Below are positions 1-7,099 of a stretch of DNA of 44,905 nucleotides, piece after piece. A program made the position numbers and the translations under genes. Source of the DNA: Deltaproteobacteria bacterium (lineage in GTDB: Bacteria > Desulfobacterota > QYQD01); contig QYQD01000026.1 in NCBI GenBank assembly GCA_007280345.1, forward strand, positions 1 through 44,905. The letters are read 5' to 3'. The notes under the pieces are model-generated. The model saw only the letters and a list, made by a program, of their open reading frames with translations. It did not search any database and was not told the origin of the DNA. Position 1 is the first letter of the stretch; each line of letters starts with the position of its first letter.

Positions 1-92
1 CCCCTCTCATCCGCGAGGATCGTGAGATTGGATTGAAGAATTTACAGTTTAATATGCCCGAGTCGTTTGAACGTGAGAACGTTGAGACGTAA
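1..92 (+). CDS. C-terminal end of an unrecognised protein (partial)
   Basis: The frame starting at base 3 is open from the window edge to a TAA at 90-92 and encodes about 29 residues ending in ESFERENVET. The piece is charged and has no motif I recognise. It is followed by low-complexity 7-mer repeats and then the convergent PEP-CTERM gene. Only the tail is visible, so neither family nor start can be given. It could be a chance open frame, but its good codon pattern and the clear break into repeat sequence right after the stop make a real gene end plausible. Confidence 0.4.
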   Translation, partial: PLIREDREIGLKNLQFNMPESFERENVET

Positions 93-129
93 AAAGGCAG
101 GGGTCAAGAAATCCGAATTTGTTGTAGTC

Positions 130-178
130 CTATTCGCTAACCGCTATGCGCTATACGCTATACGCTATACGCTATCTT
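130..178. repeat. Tandem 7-mer repeat (GCTATAC)
   Basis: About five consecutive near-identical heptamers of the type GCTATAC lie between the end of the left-edge gene and the 3' end of the PEP-CTERM gene. Related strings occur at 2190-2212 and, inverted, at 2944-2970, always between genes. They look like intergenic low-complexity repeats and no coding role is seen. Confidence 0.7.
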
Positions 179-188
179 TTGCTATACA

Positions 189-929
189 CTACTTTTTAAG
201 CTTCCGCCGGGCTACACAGCCCAGGCTAATCAGCCCGGTTCCCACCAGAAGCATGGTGGCTGGTTCGGGGACACCAGTTGCGCCGTCGTGGGAAAAAGGA
301 CTAAAGATACAGTGGGTCTTGTGGTTGGCCTTGATGTAATGGTCATAAGCGACTATGTCCACCCAGGTATAACCATCAACGGAGATATCGAATTTTTTCG
401 TCTCACCCTTAGCAAGGTCACCCCATTCATCACCGGGGATGTAATTCTGGACCGTCTCGCCCGTGCCAAAATCCCCGATAACATATTCATAATACGAGGT
501 TGGAAACACACCGTGGGGAGGTAATGTATCGCCATCACCCATGATTGGCGTCCCGTCGGGACAAAAAGAAATATAGGGATCAGCGCTATAATCTACCGTC
601 TCATCCAAAATTTCGGAGTCTATAGGCCCATATGGTCCCTTCACGACGGTCCCATTCTCGGTCAGCTCCCCCTTCAGCCAAGTAACCTCTATTGTACCGT
701 CTTGGTCTGTAGGAACCGCAGATGCAAACTTTACATCGTAAATATTCAGGTTTGCCCCGACTACCCAGAGCTCGTAGTCATAAGAGTAAATAACCCACGT
801 TTCGGTGGCAGTATCATACTCAGCCCCCGGAATATATATCTGCAGGTTGGGTATCGCCCAGGCAGACGTGCCAAAGCTCAGGATTACCAGGGTTATTAGC
901 GTCAAGTATCTGTAGATTCGCTTTATCAT
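189..929 (-). CDS. PEP-CTERM sorting domain protein, exported
   Basis: An exported protein of about 246 residues with an N-terminal signal peptide (basic KRIYRY, hydrophobic LITLVILSFG, cleavage near AWA). Its C-terminus has the full PEP-CTERM tripartite signal: VPEPATM, a hydrophobic stretch, and a basic tail ARRKLKK. In this family the tail is recognised by an exosortase (XrtA/EpsH type) and the protein is delivered to the surface, usually in exopolysaccharide producers. The middle is rich in Tyr, Asp and Thr and resembles a beta-sandwich, but I recognise no enzymatic motif. The track starts at a GTG (938). The ATG at 929 is preferred because GAGGTG lies six bases before it. No exosortase is in the window; the rml operon downstream fits an exopolysaccharide link. 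Confidence 0.85.
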   Translation of the reverse strand: MIKRIYRYLTLITLVILSFGTSAWAIPNLQIYIPGAEYDTATETWVIYSYDYELWVVGANLNIYDVKFASAVPTDQDGTIEVTWLKGELTENGTVVKGPYGPIDSEILDETVDYSADPYISFCPDGTPIMGDGDTLPPHGVFPTSYYEYVIGDFGTGETVQNYIPGDEWGDLAKGETKKFDISVDGYTWVDIVAYDHYIKANHKTHCIFSPFSHDGATGVPEPATMLLVGTGLISLGCVARRKLKK

Positions 930-1063
930 ATATAACACCTCAAATTAATCAGGACGCTCGCCTGAGGAGGACCGATATCCGCAGAAAAATATTTTCTACA
1001 TTTAAAATCTTGACAATCTGCGTCCAACATGAATAGTAATTCACTTCTTCGCTAATTCATTAA

Positions 1064-1079
1064 TACAATATCTATGCCA
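1064..1079 (-). promoter_or_regulatory. Possible sigma-54-type promoter upstream of the PEP-CTERM gene
   Basis: On the minus strand TGGCATAGATATTGTA matches the -24/-12 layout (GG, ten bases, then GT instead of GC), about 135 bases before the preferred ATG. PEP-CTERM genes are often controlled by sigma-54 with a PrsR-type activator, from general knowledge. The match is imperfect at -12. The rest of the 939-1276 gap shows nothing else convincing. Confidence 0.25.
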
Positions 1080-1276
1080 AAAGTTGGATAATATCCCAGA
1101 TTGGAAAATATATTAGCCATATCCACAGGTTATGATTATACGGGATTCTCAAGACTAGGATTAGAAAGTTAAAGAAAGAGAAAAGAAATGCCATCTGAAT
1201 GGAAAAATACTTCCACTCTATGTGTAAAGTTTTTCACATCGAAATTCTCCTGCTCACCGCAAAGGCGTAAAACAAG

Positions 1277-2149
1277 TCAAAACGAAAACTTCTGTCTCTG
1301 GTAATGACGGAGGCAGGTCTTAAGGTTGGTGGCCAGGCCCTTTTTGCTGTTTACTATAAAAAGGTTGTGGTTTATGTGGAAAAGTTCTTCCTTGAGCCGC
1401 ACCACCGGCCTCTGTTTTCTGCCTTCCACCCCGTAAAGGCGGCTTATTTCCTCCTCAAAAAGGGGGACTATTTTATCTTTCATACGAAGCTCGGTATCCA
1501 CCAGAAAGAAAGCCAGATGCGGTGATAGGTCCCCAAGACGTTGATAGAAAGCCCGGACGTCCGCGGCCTCCACGCCCTTCGGCGGAGAGGATTTTACCTC
1601 TACATAGGCCAGGCGGTTATCCAGCCAGGCGATAACATCATAGTCCCCGCCGTGGGGGGTTTCTTTGAACTTTACACCGTAGATAGCCGGGGCCTCAAAT
1701 TCCCGGATGAATACCCGGGCCACAAACCACTCGAGGGTGGGGCCTATACTCGATACCGATTTTATGCCCAAGGCATAGCCACTTTGACCCGATCCGGTAA
1801 CGAGTCCTATCTCCTCAAGAAAACGCAGGTAGTTGGCAGCGGTGCGTGGTGAACAATACCGGGTCAAGTCTTTTAAAGTAAAGTGTTCCTGATGCGCTAT
1901 GAGATCACGCAGAAAAAGCCGGAAGGAATAACGTTGCATTAAGTGATAGAAACATCCCTCTACCCCGGCATCTACCTGAGGGGATAATAATAAGCCTCTA
2001 TCCGGATTATACTGGATCAGATTAAACCCTTTTTGCCGGAGAATAGAGACTACGGTTACATCCTGGCGGGCCAGGCGATGCTCCAGGTGGAGGACCTTAT
2101 CTTTTAGGCGGGTAATCTCTTTCTTCAGCCGCTGAATTTCTTTTTCCAT
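1277..2149 (-). CDS. Coiled-coil / winged-helix / PD-(D/E)xK-like protein of unknown function
   Basis: A 290-residue soluble protein. Residues 1-30 form a charged coiled coil (EKEIQRLKKEITRLKDKVLHLE). Residues 85-130 look like a winged helix (FTLKDLTRYCSPRTAANYLRFLEEIGLV). Residues 165-190 contain GGDYDVIAWLDNRLAYVEVKSS, the Asp...Glu-x-Lys spacing of PD-(D/E)xK nuclease folds. It may therefore bind and cut or recognise DNA, but no close family is recognised and it could be a non-catalytic relative. It follows the DtxR-FeoA gene on the same strand, separated by a short palindromic repeat, so co-transcription with the iron operon is possible but not shown. No strong ribosome site precedes the ATG. 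Confidence 0.65.
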   Translation of the reverse strand: MEKEIQRLKKEITRLKDKVLHLEHRLARQDVTVVSILRQKGFNLIQYNPDRGLLLSPQVDAGVEGCFYHLMQRYSFRLFLRDLIAHQEHFTLKDLTRYCSPRTAANYLRFLEEIGLVTGSGQSGYALGIKSVSSIGPTLEWFVARVFIREFEAPAIYGVKFKETPHGGDYDVIAWLDNRLAYVEVKSSPPKGVEAADVRAFYQRLGDLSPHLAFFLVDTELRMKDKIVPLFEEEISRLYGVEGRKQRPVVRLKEELFHINHNLFIVNSKKGLATNLKTCLRHYQRQKFSF

Positions 2150-2163
2150 TGTGGATGTATTTA

Positions 2164-2187
2164 TACGCAGGCTAAAGCCTGCGGCTA
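2164..2187. repeat. Dispersed palindrome CGCAGGCTAAAGCCTGCG, copy 1
   Basis: The 18-bp palindrome CGCAGGCTAAAGCCTGCG plus flank GGCTACC lies between two minus-strand genes. The same 24-bp unit recurs at 7868-7891, where it enters the start of tlyA. It is a short REP-like repeat, here followed by GCTATAC-type 7-mers. Confidence 0.75.
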
Positions 2188-2211
2188 CCCGCTATTCGCT
2201 ATACGCTATAC

Positions 2212-2931
2212 TCAAACCGCCTTTACATAAATATCATGTACGATCTCCGGATCGACCGCTACCGTAGTCTCACCTACCTGTATAATAGGGGAAGGCTTCT
2301 TCTGCCGCAGCTTGATTATACTTCCCGGTACCACACCCAGGGCGCTCAATTTATCCAGCCTGGCCGGAAAATTGGAAGAAATAAAGACAATCCGCCCTTC
2401 TCCGCCCGGATCGAGGTCGCTAAGGGGCATGACCAGGGGCTTTACACTCTTTTCAGGGGCTGTGCAGCATTTTCCTGGTGGAATAGGTTTGCCGTGCGGA
2501 CAGACCGGAGGATGGCCAAGGAAAGTGCAGACACTATCCGTAACCTCCGGGCTCAAAATATGCTCCAATTTACACGCCTCTTTCTCTGCCTCCTCCTCCG
2601 AAAGCTCAAATATCTCCATAAGCAGCCTCTCGGTCAAACGGTGTCTGCGTATAATCCCACGGGCCTTTTCCTCTCCTTTTTCTTTGAGATAGACCTTATC
2701 CCCTTCCCTGGCAAAAAGTCCTTCCTGCTCCATGTAGGAGAGTATATTCCTGGCCTCAGGGTCCGATGCCTCGCTCTGGAGATCGGCCAGGTTTGAAACG
2801 CCGTTTTCACGCAGGTTCCAGATAAATTCCAGCAGTTCATCGATGGCCCGGTCACGGGTTTCTGCTTCCCTGTGACAAAATGGCCCCCGGATATGACAAT
2901 GTGGTTTTCTCTTTCCCCATTTAAATTTCAT
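2212..2931 (-). CDS. DtxR/MntR-family metal-dependent regulator with C-terminal FeoA domain
   Basis: A 239-residue protein. Residues 25-85 form the DtxR-type winged helix (LEFIWNLRENGVSNLADL, then ILSYMEQEGLFAREGDKVYLKEKG). Next comes the dimerisation/metal domain (ARGIIRRHRLTERLLMEIF ... CKLEHILSPEVTDSVCTFLGHP). Residues 160-239 form an SH3-like FeoA domain (LDPGGEGRIVFISS ... LSALGVVPGSIIKL). A Cys/His-rich N-terminus (CHIRGPFCH) and CPHGKPIPPGKCC suggest metal ligands. The family senses Fe(II) or Mn(II) and represses uptake genes. It follows feoB on the same strand and supplies the only FeoA domain in the operon. GGGAGG precedes the ATG. It is most likely an iron-responsive regulator of the feo operon or its targets. 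Confidence 0.88.
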   Translation of the reverse strand: MKFKWGKRKPHCHIRGPFCHREAETRDRAIDELLEFIWNLRENGVSNLADLQSEASDPEARNILSYMEQEGLFAREGDKVYLKEKGEEKARGIIRRHRLTERLLMEIFELSEEEAEKEACKLEHILSPEVTDSVCTFLGHPPVCPHGKPIPPGKCCTAPEKSVKPLVMPLSDLDPGGEGRIVFISSNFPARLDKLSALGVVPGSIIKLRQKKPSPIIQVGETTVAVDPEIVHDIYVKAV

Positions 2932-3027
2932 AGGTACCTCCCTGCGAATAGCGTATAGCGTTTAGCGGGTAGCGTTCGGCGAAACGAGGAATTCTTTTAT
3001 TTTTAGCTTAACGCTGATCGCTTACAA

Positions 3028-5019
3028 TTATATTTTAAACCCTGTGATTTTTAAAATTAAATTCAGCAGACCTCCCACCGTAAAGGCCACAGCCAGGATA
3101 AAACCACTTATGGCCGCACCAATTTTCCAGCCCCTTTCTTTGACGATGACCAGGAAATTCGCCAGACACGGGACGAACAAGGTCATAGTTACCAATGCCA
3201 CCAGTATCTGTTCGGCGCTCAGCGCATGCGCCCGCGCCAACGCCAGAAGACCGGCTGCGCCATAGTCACGCCGCAAAAAACCGATGAGAAAGGCCTGGGT
3301 GGTCTCTACCGGAAGTCCCAGTACGCCTTTAATAAACGGTGCAGCTCCGTTTTCGATATGTACCATTATCCCGGCCCTATCCAGTATAAAAAGTATAAAT
3401 GTGCTCAGGGCAAAGAGGGGTACGGCCTCTTTTAGATACCACTCAATACGGGACAATGTCTTAATGAGAATATTCCCGATCCTGGGAAGGCGGATAGGCG
3501 GGAGTTCCAGGACAAAATCGGAGGATTCGCCCGGCAGATAGCGTGCCGCCAGGTAGCCGACCACTGCCAGGACGAGGCCTACGACCCCGGCCCAGAGCAC
3601 AACCAGCATGGGAGAAAATCCGGAGAGCATGCCGAAAATAATGGCCATCTGCGCCGAACAGGGGACGCCCAGGGCCAGGAGCAGGGTAACGATAATTCTA
3701 TCCCGCTTGCTTTCCAGGATGCGGGTGGTAAGCGTAGCCATAACGCCACACCCCAGCCCCAGAATCATAGGCAGAATGGCCTTTCCATTAAGACCGATTA
3801 ACCGGAATATCTTGTTACTCATAACCGCCAGCCGGGGCAGATAACCGGAATCCTCCATCAGGCCGAAGGCTATGAAAAAAAAGGTAATAATAGGCAGGAT
3901 CAGGGCAAAGGCATAGGTCATGGCCATGGTCAGAAGACCATACTGACCGACCAGCAGGTCCCTCAGCCAGGCCACCGGCGCCAGGCGCTCGGTCCATCTT
4001 AGGAAAAAGGGGTTGATATACTCTCCGAAAACCGTCTCTTCCATAAAGTCAACGGCCACGCCGGCGCCAAAAACGCCGATTACCTGATAGAGTAAATAAA
4101 CCGCGCCTATCAGAATAACCACGCCCCAAAACGGATGTACGGATAGTTCACCGATGCGGGTGGAGAGCCGCTTCCGTTTGATAGGATTAATCATGGTCAC
4201 CCGGCGCACAATTTCATCCGCCTTTTCCAGACGGGCCTGATTAATCAGATAGCTTATGGGTTGATCGAATCCGGCCTGGCATGATCTCCGGATCGCCTCG
4301 ATCTCATTGACCCTGGATTCCGGCAGGCGTGCATGCAGCCATCGTTTAAGACTTTTATCCCCGGAAAGGAGCATGATAGCGATGGAACGGGGGCTTATAT
4401 TCTCTGCCGGCAGGAAGTCCGCTATCTGAGAAACGGCCTCTTCAAGGGCCGGAGGATAACTTATATGCAATGTGGCCTCTCTCAGATCACCAAGCTCTTC
4501 CGTTATTTTTTCCAGATTCTTTTTCTGTGTGGCTACTGTGGAGATGGCCTTGGCGCCGATCAGCGAGGAAAGTTCCTGGTAATTTATTTTAATGCCGCGT
4601 TCGCGGGCCTCATCCTCCATATTAAGCACAAGAAGGAAAGGCAATCCCATTTCGGCCAATTGGCTGGATATAAGGAGGCTGCGGCGCAGATTTTTGGCAT
4701 CAGCCACCTGGACGATTAAGGCATCCTTCTCATTAAGTAAAATATTGCGCGTAACTATCTCATCTTCAGAGGTGGGCAGCAGGCTGTTTACGCCCGGCGT
4801 ATCCAGCACAGTAACATTTTTACCCCTCCATTTAGTCGTACCATGTGAAACCTCTACGGTCGTCCCCGGATAGTTTGAAACCACTACGTATTTACCGGTC
4901 AGGTAGTTGAAGACCACGCTTTTACCCACGTTCGGGTTGCCGATCAGTATGATTTTCTTTGTTGACTTCCGGTTAATATCCTTACTCTCCATGCCCCTAT
5001 TTTTTCCCCGCTTTCTCAT
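3028..5019 (-). CDS. feoB: Ferrous iron transport protein B
   Basis: Inner-membrane Fe(II) importer with a cytosolic G-protein domain. The N-terminus has G1 GNPNVGKS (about residue 27), the switch region with NYPGTTVEV, G3 DTPG and a G4-like NMED. It is followed by the GDI-like helical region and about ten membrane segments with two Gate-type repeats (e.g. ILGLGCGVMATLTTR). At 663 residues it is somewhat shorter than enterobacterial FeoB but normal for the family. The track ATG at 5019 overlaps the end of fur. A second ATG at 4992, just before the G domain (MESKDINRK), is an equally good start. No separate FeoA or FeoC gene exists; a FeoA domain is fused to the next gene. The Fur box upstream of fur implies iron repression. 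Confidence 0.96.
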   Translation of the reverse strand: MRKRGKNRGMESKDINRKSTKKIILIGNPNVGKSVVFNYLTGKYVVVSNYPGTTVEVSHGTTKWRGKNVTVLDTPGVNSLLPTSEDEIVTRNILLNEKDALIVQVADAKNLRRSLLISSQLAEMGLPFLLVLNMEDEARERGIKINYQELSSLIGAKAISTVATQKKNLEKITEELGDLREATLHISYPPALEEAVSQIADFLPAENISPRSIAIMLLSGDKSLKRWLHARLPESRVNEIEAIRRSCQAGFDQPISYLINQARLEKADEIVRRVTMINPIKRKRLSTRIGELSVHPFWGVVILIGAVYLLYQVIGVFGAGVAVDFMEETVFGEYINPFFLRWTERLAPVAWLRDLLVGQYGLLTMAMTYAFALILPIITFFFIAFGLMEDSGYLPRLAVMSNKIFRLIGLNGKAILPMILGLGCGVMATLTTRILESKRDRIIVTLLLALGVPCSAQMAIIFGMLSGFSPMLVVLWAGVVGLVLAVVGYLAARYLPGESSDFVLELPPIRLPRIGNILIKTLSRIEWYLKEAVPLFALSTFILFILDRAGIMVHIENGAAPFIKGVLGLPVETTQAFLIGFLRRDYGAAGLLALARAHALSAEQILVALVTMTLFVPCLANFLVIVKERGWKIGAAISGFILAVAFTVGGLLNLILKITGFKI

Positions 5020-5545
5020 CTGAAAATCCCCCTGTATCCCCCTTTTCCAAAGGGGGAATATGATGGTGCCCCCCTTTACTAAAGGGAGGTGAGGGGGGAT
5101 TTTTCTCTTTTTTCAAGCAATCCGCACATGCACCGTATATCTCTAATCTGTGATCTTTGATAGCGAAATGATGGCGTGCCGCTATCTCCTCCTGCATCTT
5201 TTCGATGCGGTTATCCGTGAATTCAAGTATCTTCCCGCAGGAGATACATATCAGATGGTCATGATGCTCTCCCTGATCAACATTCTCATAACGGGTCTGT
5301 CCATCGGCAAACTTCCTCTCCACCGCCATCCCGCACTCTGTCAGCAGTTTTAGGGTTCGATAGACGGTGGTATAACCTATCCGGGGATTGAAGCGGGCCG
5401 CATGCCGGTAAAGCTCATCTAAGTTTACATGGCCCTTTATACTGAAAAAAATCCGGGCTATCTCATCCCGCTGACGTGAAGACTTGAGCTTCTTCTGGGC
5501 AATATATCCTTTAAGGACACCCTGCTTTTTATTAACAGCTTTCGT
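4997..5545 (-). CDS. fur: Fur-family ferric uptake regulator (non-canonical start, repeat-derived C-terminal tail)
   Basis: Fur-type repressor. The helix-turn-helix region reads KSSRQRDEIARIF ... VNLDELYRHAARFNPRIGYTTVYRTLKLL. The metal/dimer domain has HHDHLICISCG and a second CxxC (CADC). The ORF track starts only at an internal Met (5329), which would remove the DNA-binding domain. The frame stays open upstream to a TGA at 5561-5563 but has no ATG, GTG or TTG. AGGGAGG (5554-5560) lies eight bases before an ACG at 5543-5545, giving a protein of normal Fur length plus a tail, so I place the start there. The last ~33 residues (NPPSPPFSKGG ... LEKGDTGGF) are translated from a dispersed palindromic repeat. 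It heads the feoB operon behind a Fur box and is probably autoregulated. Confidence 0.85.
   Translation of the reverse strand, partial: TKAVNKKQGVLKGYIAQKKLKSSRQRDEIARIFFSIKGHVNLDELYRHAARFNPRIGYTTVYRTLKLLTECGMAVERKFADGQTRYENVDQGEHHDHLICISCGKILEFTDNRIEKMQEEIAARHHFAIKDHRLEIYGACADCLKKEKNPPSPPFSKGGHHHIPPLEKGDTGGFSDEKAGKK
5024..5104. repeat. Dispersed palindromic repeat family (AAATCCCCC...), copy A, inside fur
   Basis: The element begins AAATCCCCCTGTATC, contains inner hairpins of the CCCCCTTT/AAAGGGGG type, and ends GAGGGGGGATTTTT. Copies B (6129-6206) and C (11224-11302) share the plan. Here it lies wholly within the 3' end of the fur reading frame and reaches the feoB start region. Confidence 0.85.
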
Positions 5546-5584
5546 GGAAACGCCCTCCCTTCACCTGCAAGCCTCCCCTTAAAA

Positions 5585-5605
5585 TGAAAATGAATTTCAT
5601 TTTCA
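5585..5605 (-). promoter_or_regulatory. Fur box operator upstream of fur-feoB
   Basis: The core GAAAATGAATTTCATTTTC is a nearly perfect 19-bp inverted repeat close to the classical Fur consensus (GATAATGATAATCATTATC). It lies about 40 bp before the inferred fur start and just downstream of a -35/-10 pair, so bound Fe-Fur would cover the transcription start. Confidence 0.85.
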
Positions 5606-5610
5606 TAATC

Positions 5611-5639
5611 TATTTAAGACATCCTCCGGGTCTTGTCAA
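5611..5639 (-). promoter_or_regulatory. Probable sigma-70 promoter of the fur-feoB operon
   Basis: On the minus strand TTGACA (5634-5639) is a perfect -35. After a 17-base spacer comes TAAATA (5611-5616), a weak -10. The Fur box begins six bases further on, a typical arrangement for Fur repression. Confidence 0.6.
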
Positions 5640-5744
5640 GGGAAATAAGCGCTGGAATATTGGGTGTTGACTTTTATCCACAATTAACTTAGCTATAAGG
5701 GCCTATAGCGTTACCTTAAATCCCAGACTTAACCAGGATAAGAA

Positions 5745-5912
5745 ATGCCCTGTAAGACATGCGGCGGCCAGCTCTCCATCGTCAGGACCTGAAGGGACGT
5801 AATCCTGCGCTGCAAGGATTGCGGCCGCAAATATACAGTTAAAGAACTGCTTGGCGAACTGGATGAAGATTTACTGGAGCGGATCGCCATGATCCGGTGT
5901 GACCGGGTCTAA
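5745..5912 (+). CDS. Small dual-CxxC protein, candidate selenoprotein (in-frame TGA)
   Basis: Too short and interrupted for the ORF track. From ATG 5745 the frame encodes MPCKTCGGQLSIVRT, then TGA (5790-5792), then RDVILRCKDCGRKY and a charged helical tail to TAA at 5910-5912, 55 codons in all. The two halves make one coherent protein: CxxC, about 16 residues, a second CxxC, with the TGA between them. Zinc-ribbon or thiol-redox activity fits. A 24-nt hairpin starts six bases after the TGA and has SECIS-like geometry, so selenocysteine is plausible. I recall an NCBI family named 'dual CXXC motif small (seleno)protein' from related bacteria, but could not check it. The alternative is a nonsense mutation. 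AGGATAAGAA precedes the ATG. It diverges from fur. Confidence 0.6.
5799..5822 (+). promoter_or_regulatory. SECIS-like hairpin just after the in-frame TGA
   Basis: GTAATCCTGC pairs with GCAAGGATTGC through ten base pairs (one G-U) with a single bulged A (5815) and a GCT apical loop (5809-5811). The loop begins 16 bases after the TGA and has G first. This agrees with the bacterial SECIS rules as I remember them (loop with an early G, roughly 16-37 bases from the UGA). Confidence 0.5.
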
Positions 5913-5916
5913 TCCC

Positions 5917-6075
5917 ATGAATAGCCCGAAGACCAAAAACAACCTGCCGGTAATCCCTTCCAAGCTAAAAAACGCCCCTAATCCTTCAAATGCCGCAAAA
6001 TTTCTCGACGTTATAAAATCAGACCTCGCCCGGAATATCTATAATAAATATGGCGTTGTCCCTCACTTCGTATAG
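5917..6075 (+). CDS. Small hypothetical protein (52 aa)
   Basis: ATG 5917 lies four bases after the stop of the dual-CxxC gene. The frame encodes 52 residues: a polar, Pro/Asn-rich first half (SPKTKNNLPVIPSKLKN) and an amphipathic end (AAKFLDVIKSDLARNIYNKYG), with TAG at 6073-6075. I recognise no family. Close spacing suggests co-translation with the upstream gene. It is below the track length cutoff. It could be non-coding, but the balanced composition and operon-like position favour a real small gene. Confidence 0.4.
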   Translation: MNSPKTKNNLPVIPSKLKNAPNPSNAAKFLDVIKSDLARNIYNKYGVVPHFV

Positions 6076-6128
6076 TTTTAGCAAACACTGTCTAAAAATA
6101 GAGTGTTGTTTTATACCAAGTTGCGTTC

Positions 6129-6206
6129 AAATCCCCCTTAATCCCTCTTTTTCAAAGGGGGATATAATCTCCCCCTCTTTGTAAAGAGGGGTCAGGGGAG
6201 ATTTTA
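6129..6206. repeat. Dispersed palindromic repeat family, copy B
   Basis: Starts AAATCCCCCTTAATCCC, contains CTTTTTCAAAGGGGGAT and CCCCCTCTTTGTAAAGAGGGG hairpins, and ends AGGGGAGATTTTATC. It lies downstream of pyrF and the small plus-strand genes and may also act as a transcript end. Same family as copies A and C. Confidence 0.85.
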
Positions 6207-6268
6207 TCAGGTAATCCTCCACACTATTCCCGGAAGAACTCAATATTTTCTGTAATTTGGACGGAGGA

Positions 6269-6991
6269 TTAGGAGGCTTGTTTTATCTCTTCAATTATAC
6301 GACGGGCAGCTTCTTGAGGATTTTGGGCGGTTCGGATAGGTCTTCCCACTACTATATAATCGGCGCCATTAAGAATAGCCTCCCGGGGAGTGACAATCCT
6401 TCTCTGGTCATCATCGGATGTAACACTCCAGGCCGGCCGTATGCCGGGGGTAACGATGAGAAAATCCCTTCCTAACCGTTCTCTTATAGCCTTAACTTCC
6501 TGACCGGAAGATATGACGCCGCTGCATCCCGCTTCTCCGGCTACCATGGCCCTCTGCACCACAAGGCAGGAAACATCATCGATAAACTCCCCGGCCAAAC
6601 CCTGGACAGCGAGATCATCTCTTCCTATACTGGTCAGAAGGGTTACTCCAAGTACCTTTGTCCCGGCGCCGGTAGCTATGGATATGGCCCCGGCCAGACG
6701 TCTGCCCGTATCACAGTGAATGGTCACAAAGTCAACGCCGTATCCGGAGATAACGGATAAGGCCCTTTTTACCGTCTCCGGTATGTCGTGGAGTTTCAGG
6801 TCGAGAAAGATTCCGGCCTCTGTCTCTTCTTTGATCTTCTTCAGGATAGAAGGGCCTTCCGCGATAAACAACTCCAGCCCGATCTTAAATACACCAACTG
6901 TACCGGCAAGAAGACGTACGTATGTCGAAGCCTCTTTCCAGGAAGGGAAGTCCAGAGGAAATATGAGCCTGTCTTTGGGGGTTAGAGACAT
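6269..6991 (-). CDS. pyrF: Orotidine 5'-phosphate decarboxylase
   Basis: Converts orotidine 5'-phosphate to UMP, the last step of pyrimidine synthesis. At 240 residues it has the normal length of a bacterial PyrF. The TIM-barrel signature is clear: the first strand LIFPLDFPSWKEA, then the catalytic segment FLDLKLHDIPETVKRA (Asp-x-Lys-x-x-Asp-Ile-Pro). VTPGIRPAWS and ADYIVVGRPI near the end bind phosphate. A cytosolic homodimer is expected. The ATG at 6991 is well placed at the barrel start. About 110 bases of repeat-like sequence separate it from tlyA, so it may have its own promoter. Confidence 0.97.
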   Translation of the reverse strand: MSLTPKDRLIFPLDFPSWKEASTYVRLLAGTVGVFKIGLELFIAEGPSILKKIKEETEAGIFLDLKLHDIPETVKRALSVISGYGVDFVTIHCDTGRRLAGAISIATGAGTKVLGVTLLTSIGRDDLAVQGLAGEFIDDVSCLVVQRAMVAGEAGCSGVISSGQEVKAIRERLGRDFLIVTPGIRPAWSVTSDDDQRRIVTPREAILNGADYIVVGRPIRTAQNPQEAARRIIEEIKQAS

Positions 6992-7099
6992 AATTTCACC
7001 GCAAGACGCCCCAGTACGGTCGGTTCCTCCCTACGGGGCAGGCAAAGGGCGCAAAGTTTAATTCTTTTGTCATATTACAAGGTGTCTCTTTTATCTATC

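Noticed and set aside
130-178. Possible CRISPR-like array
   Set aside because: The units are 7 bp with no spacers; a simple tandem repeat.
2236-2796. 186-aa plus-strand ORF
   Set aside because: It is exactly opposite the DtxR-FeoA gene, has no homology-like features and is a reverse-strand shadow.
5660-5705. Plus-strand promoter TTGACT...TATAAG before the selenoprotein candidate
   Set aside because: The spacer is 21 bases, too long for a normal sigma-70 promoter; not listed as a feature.
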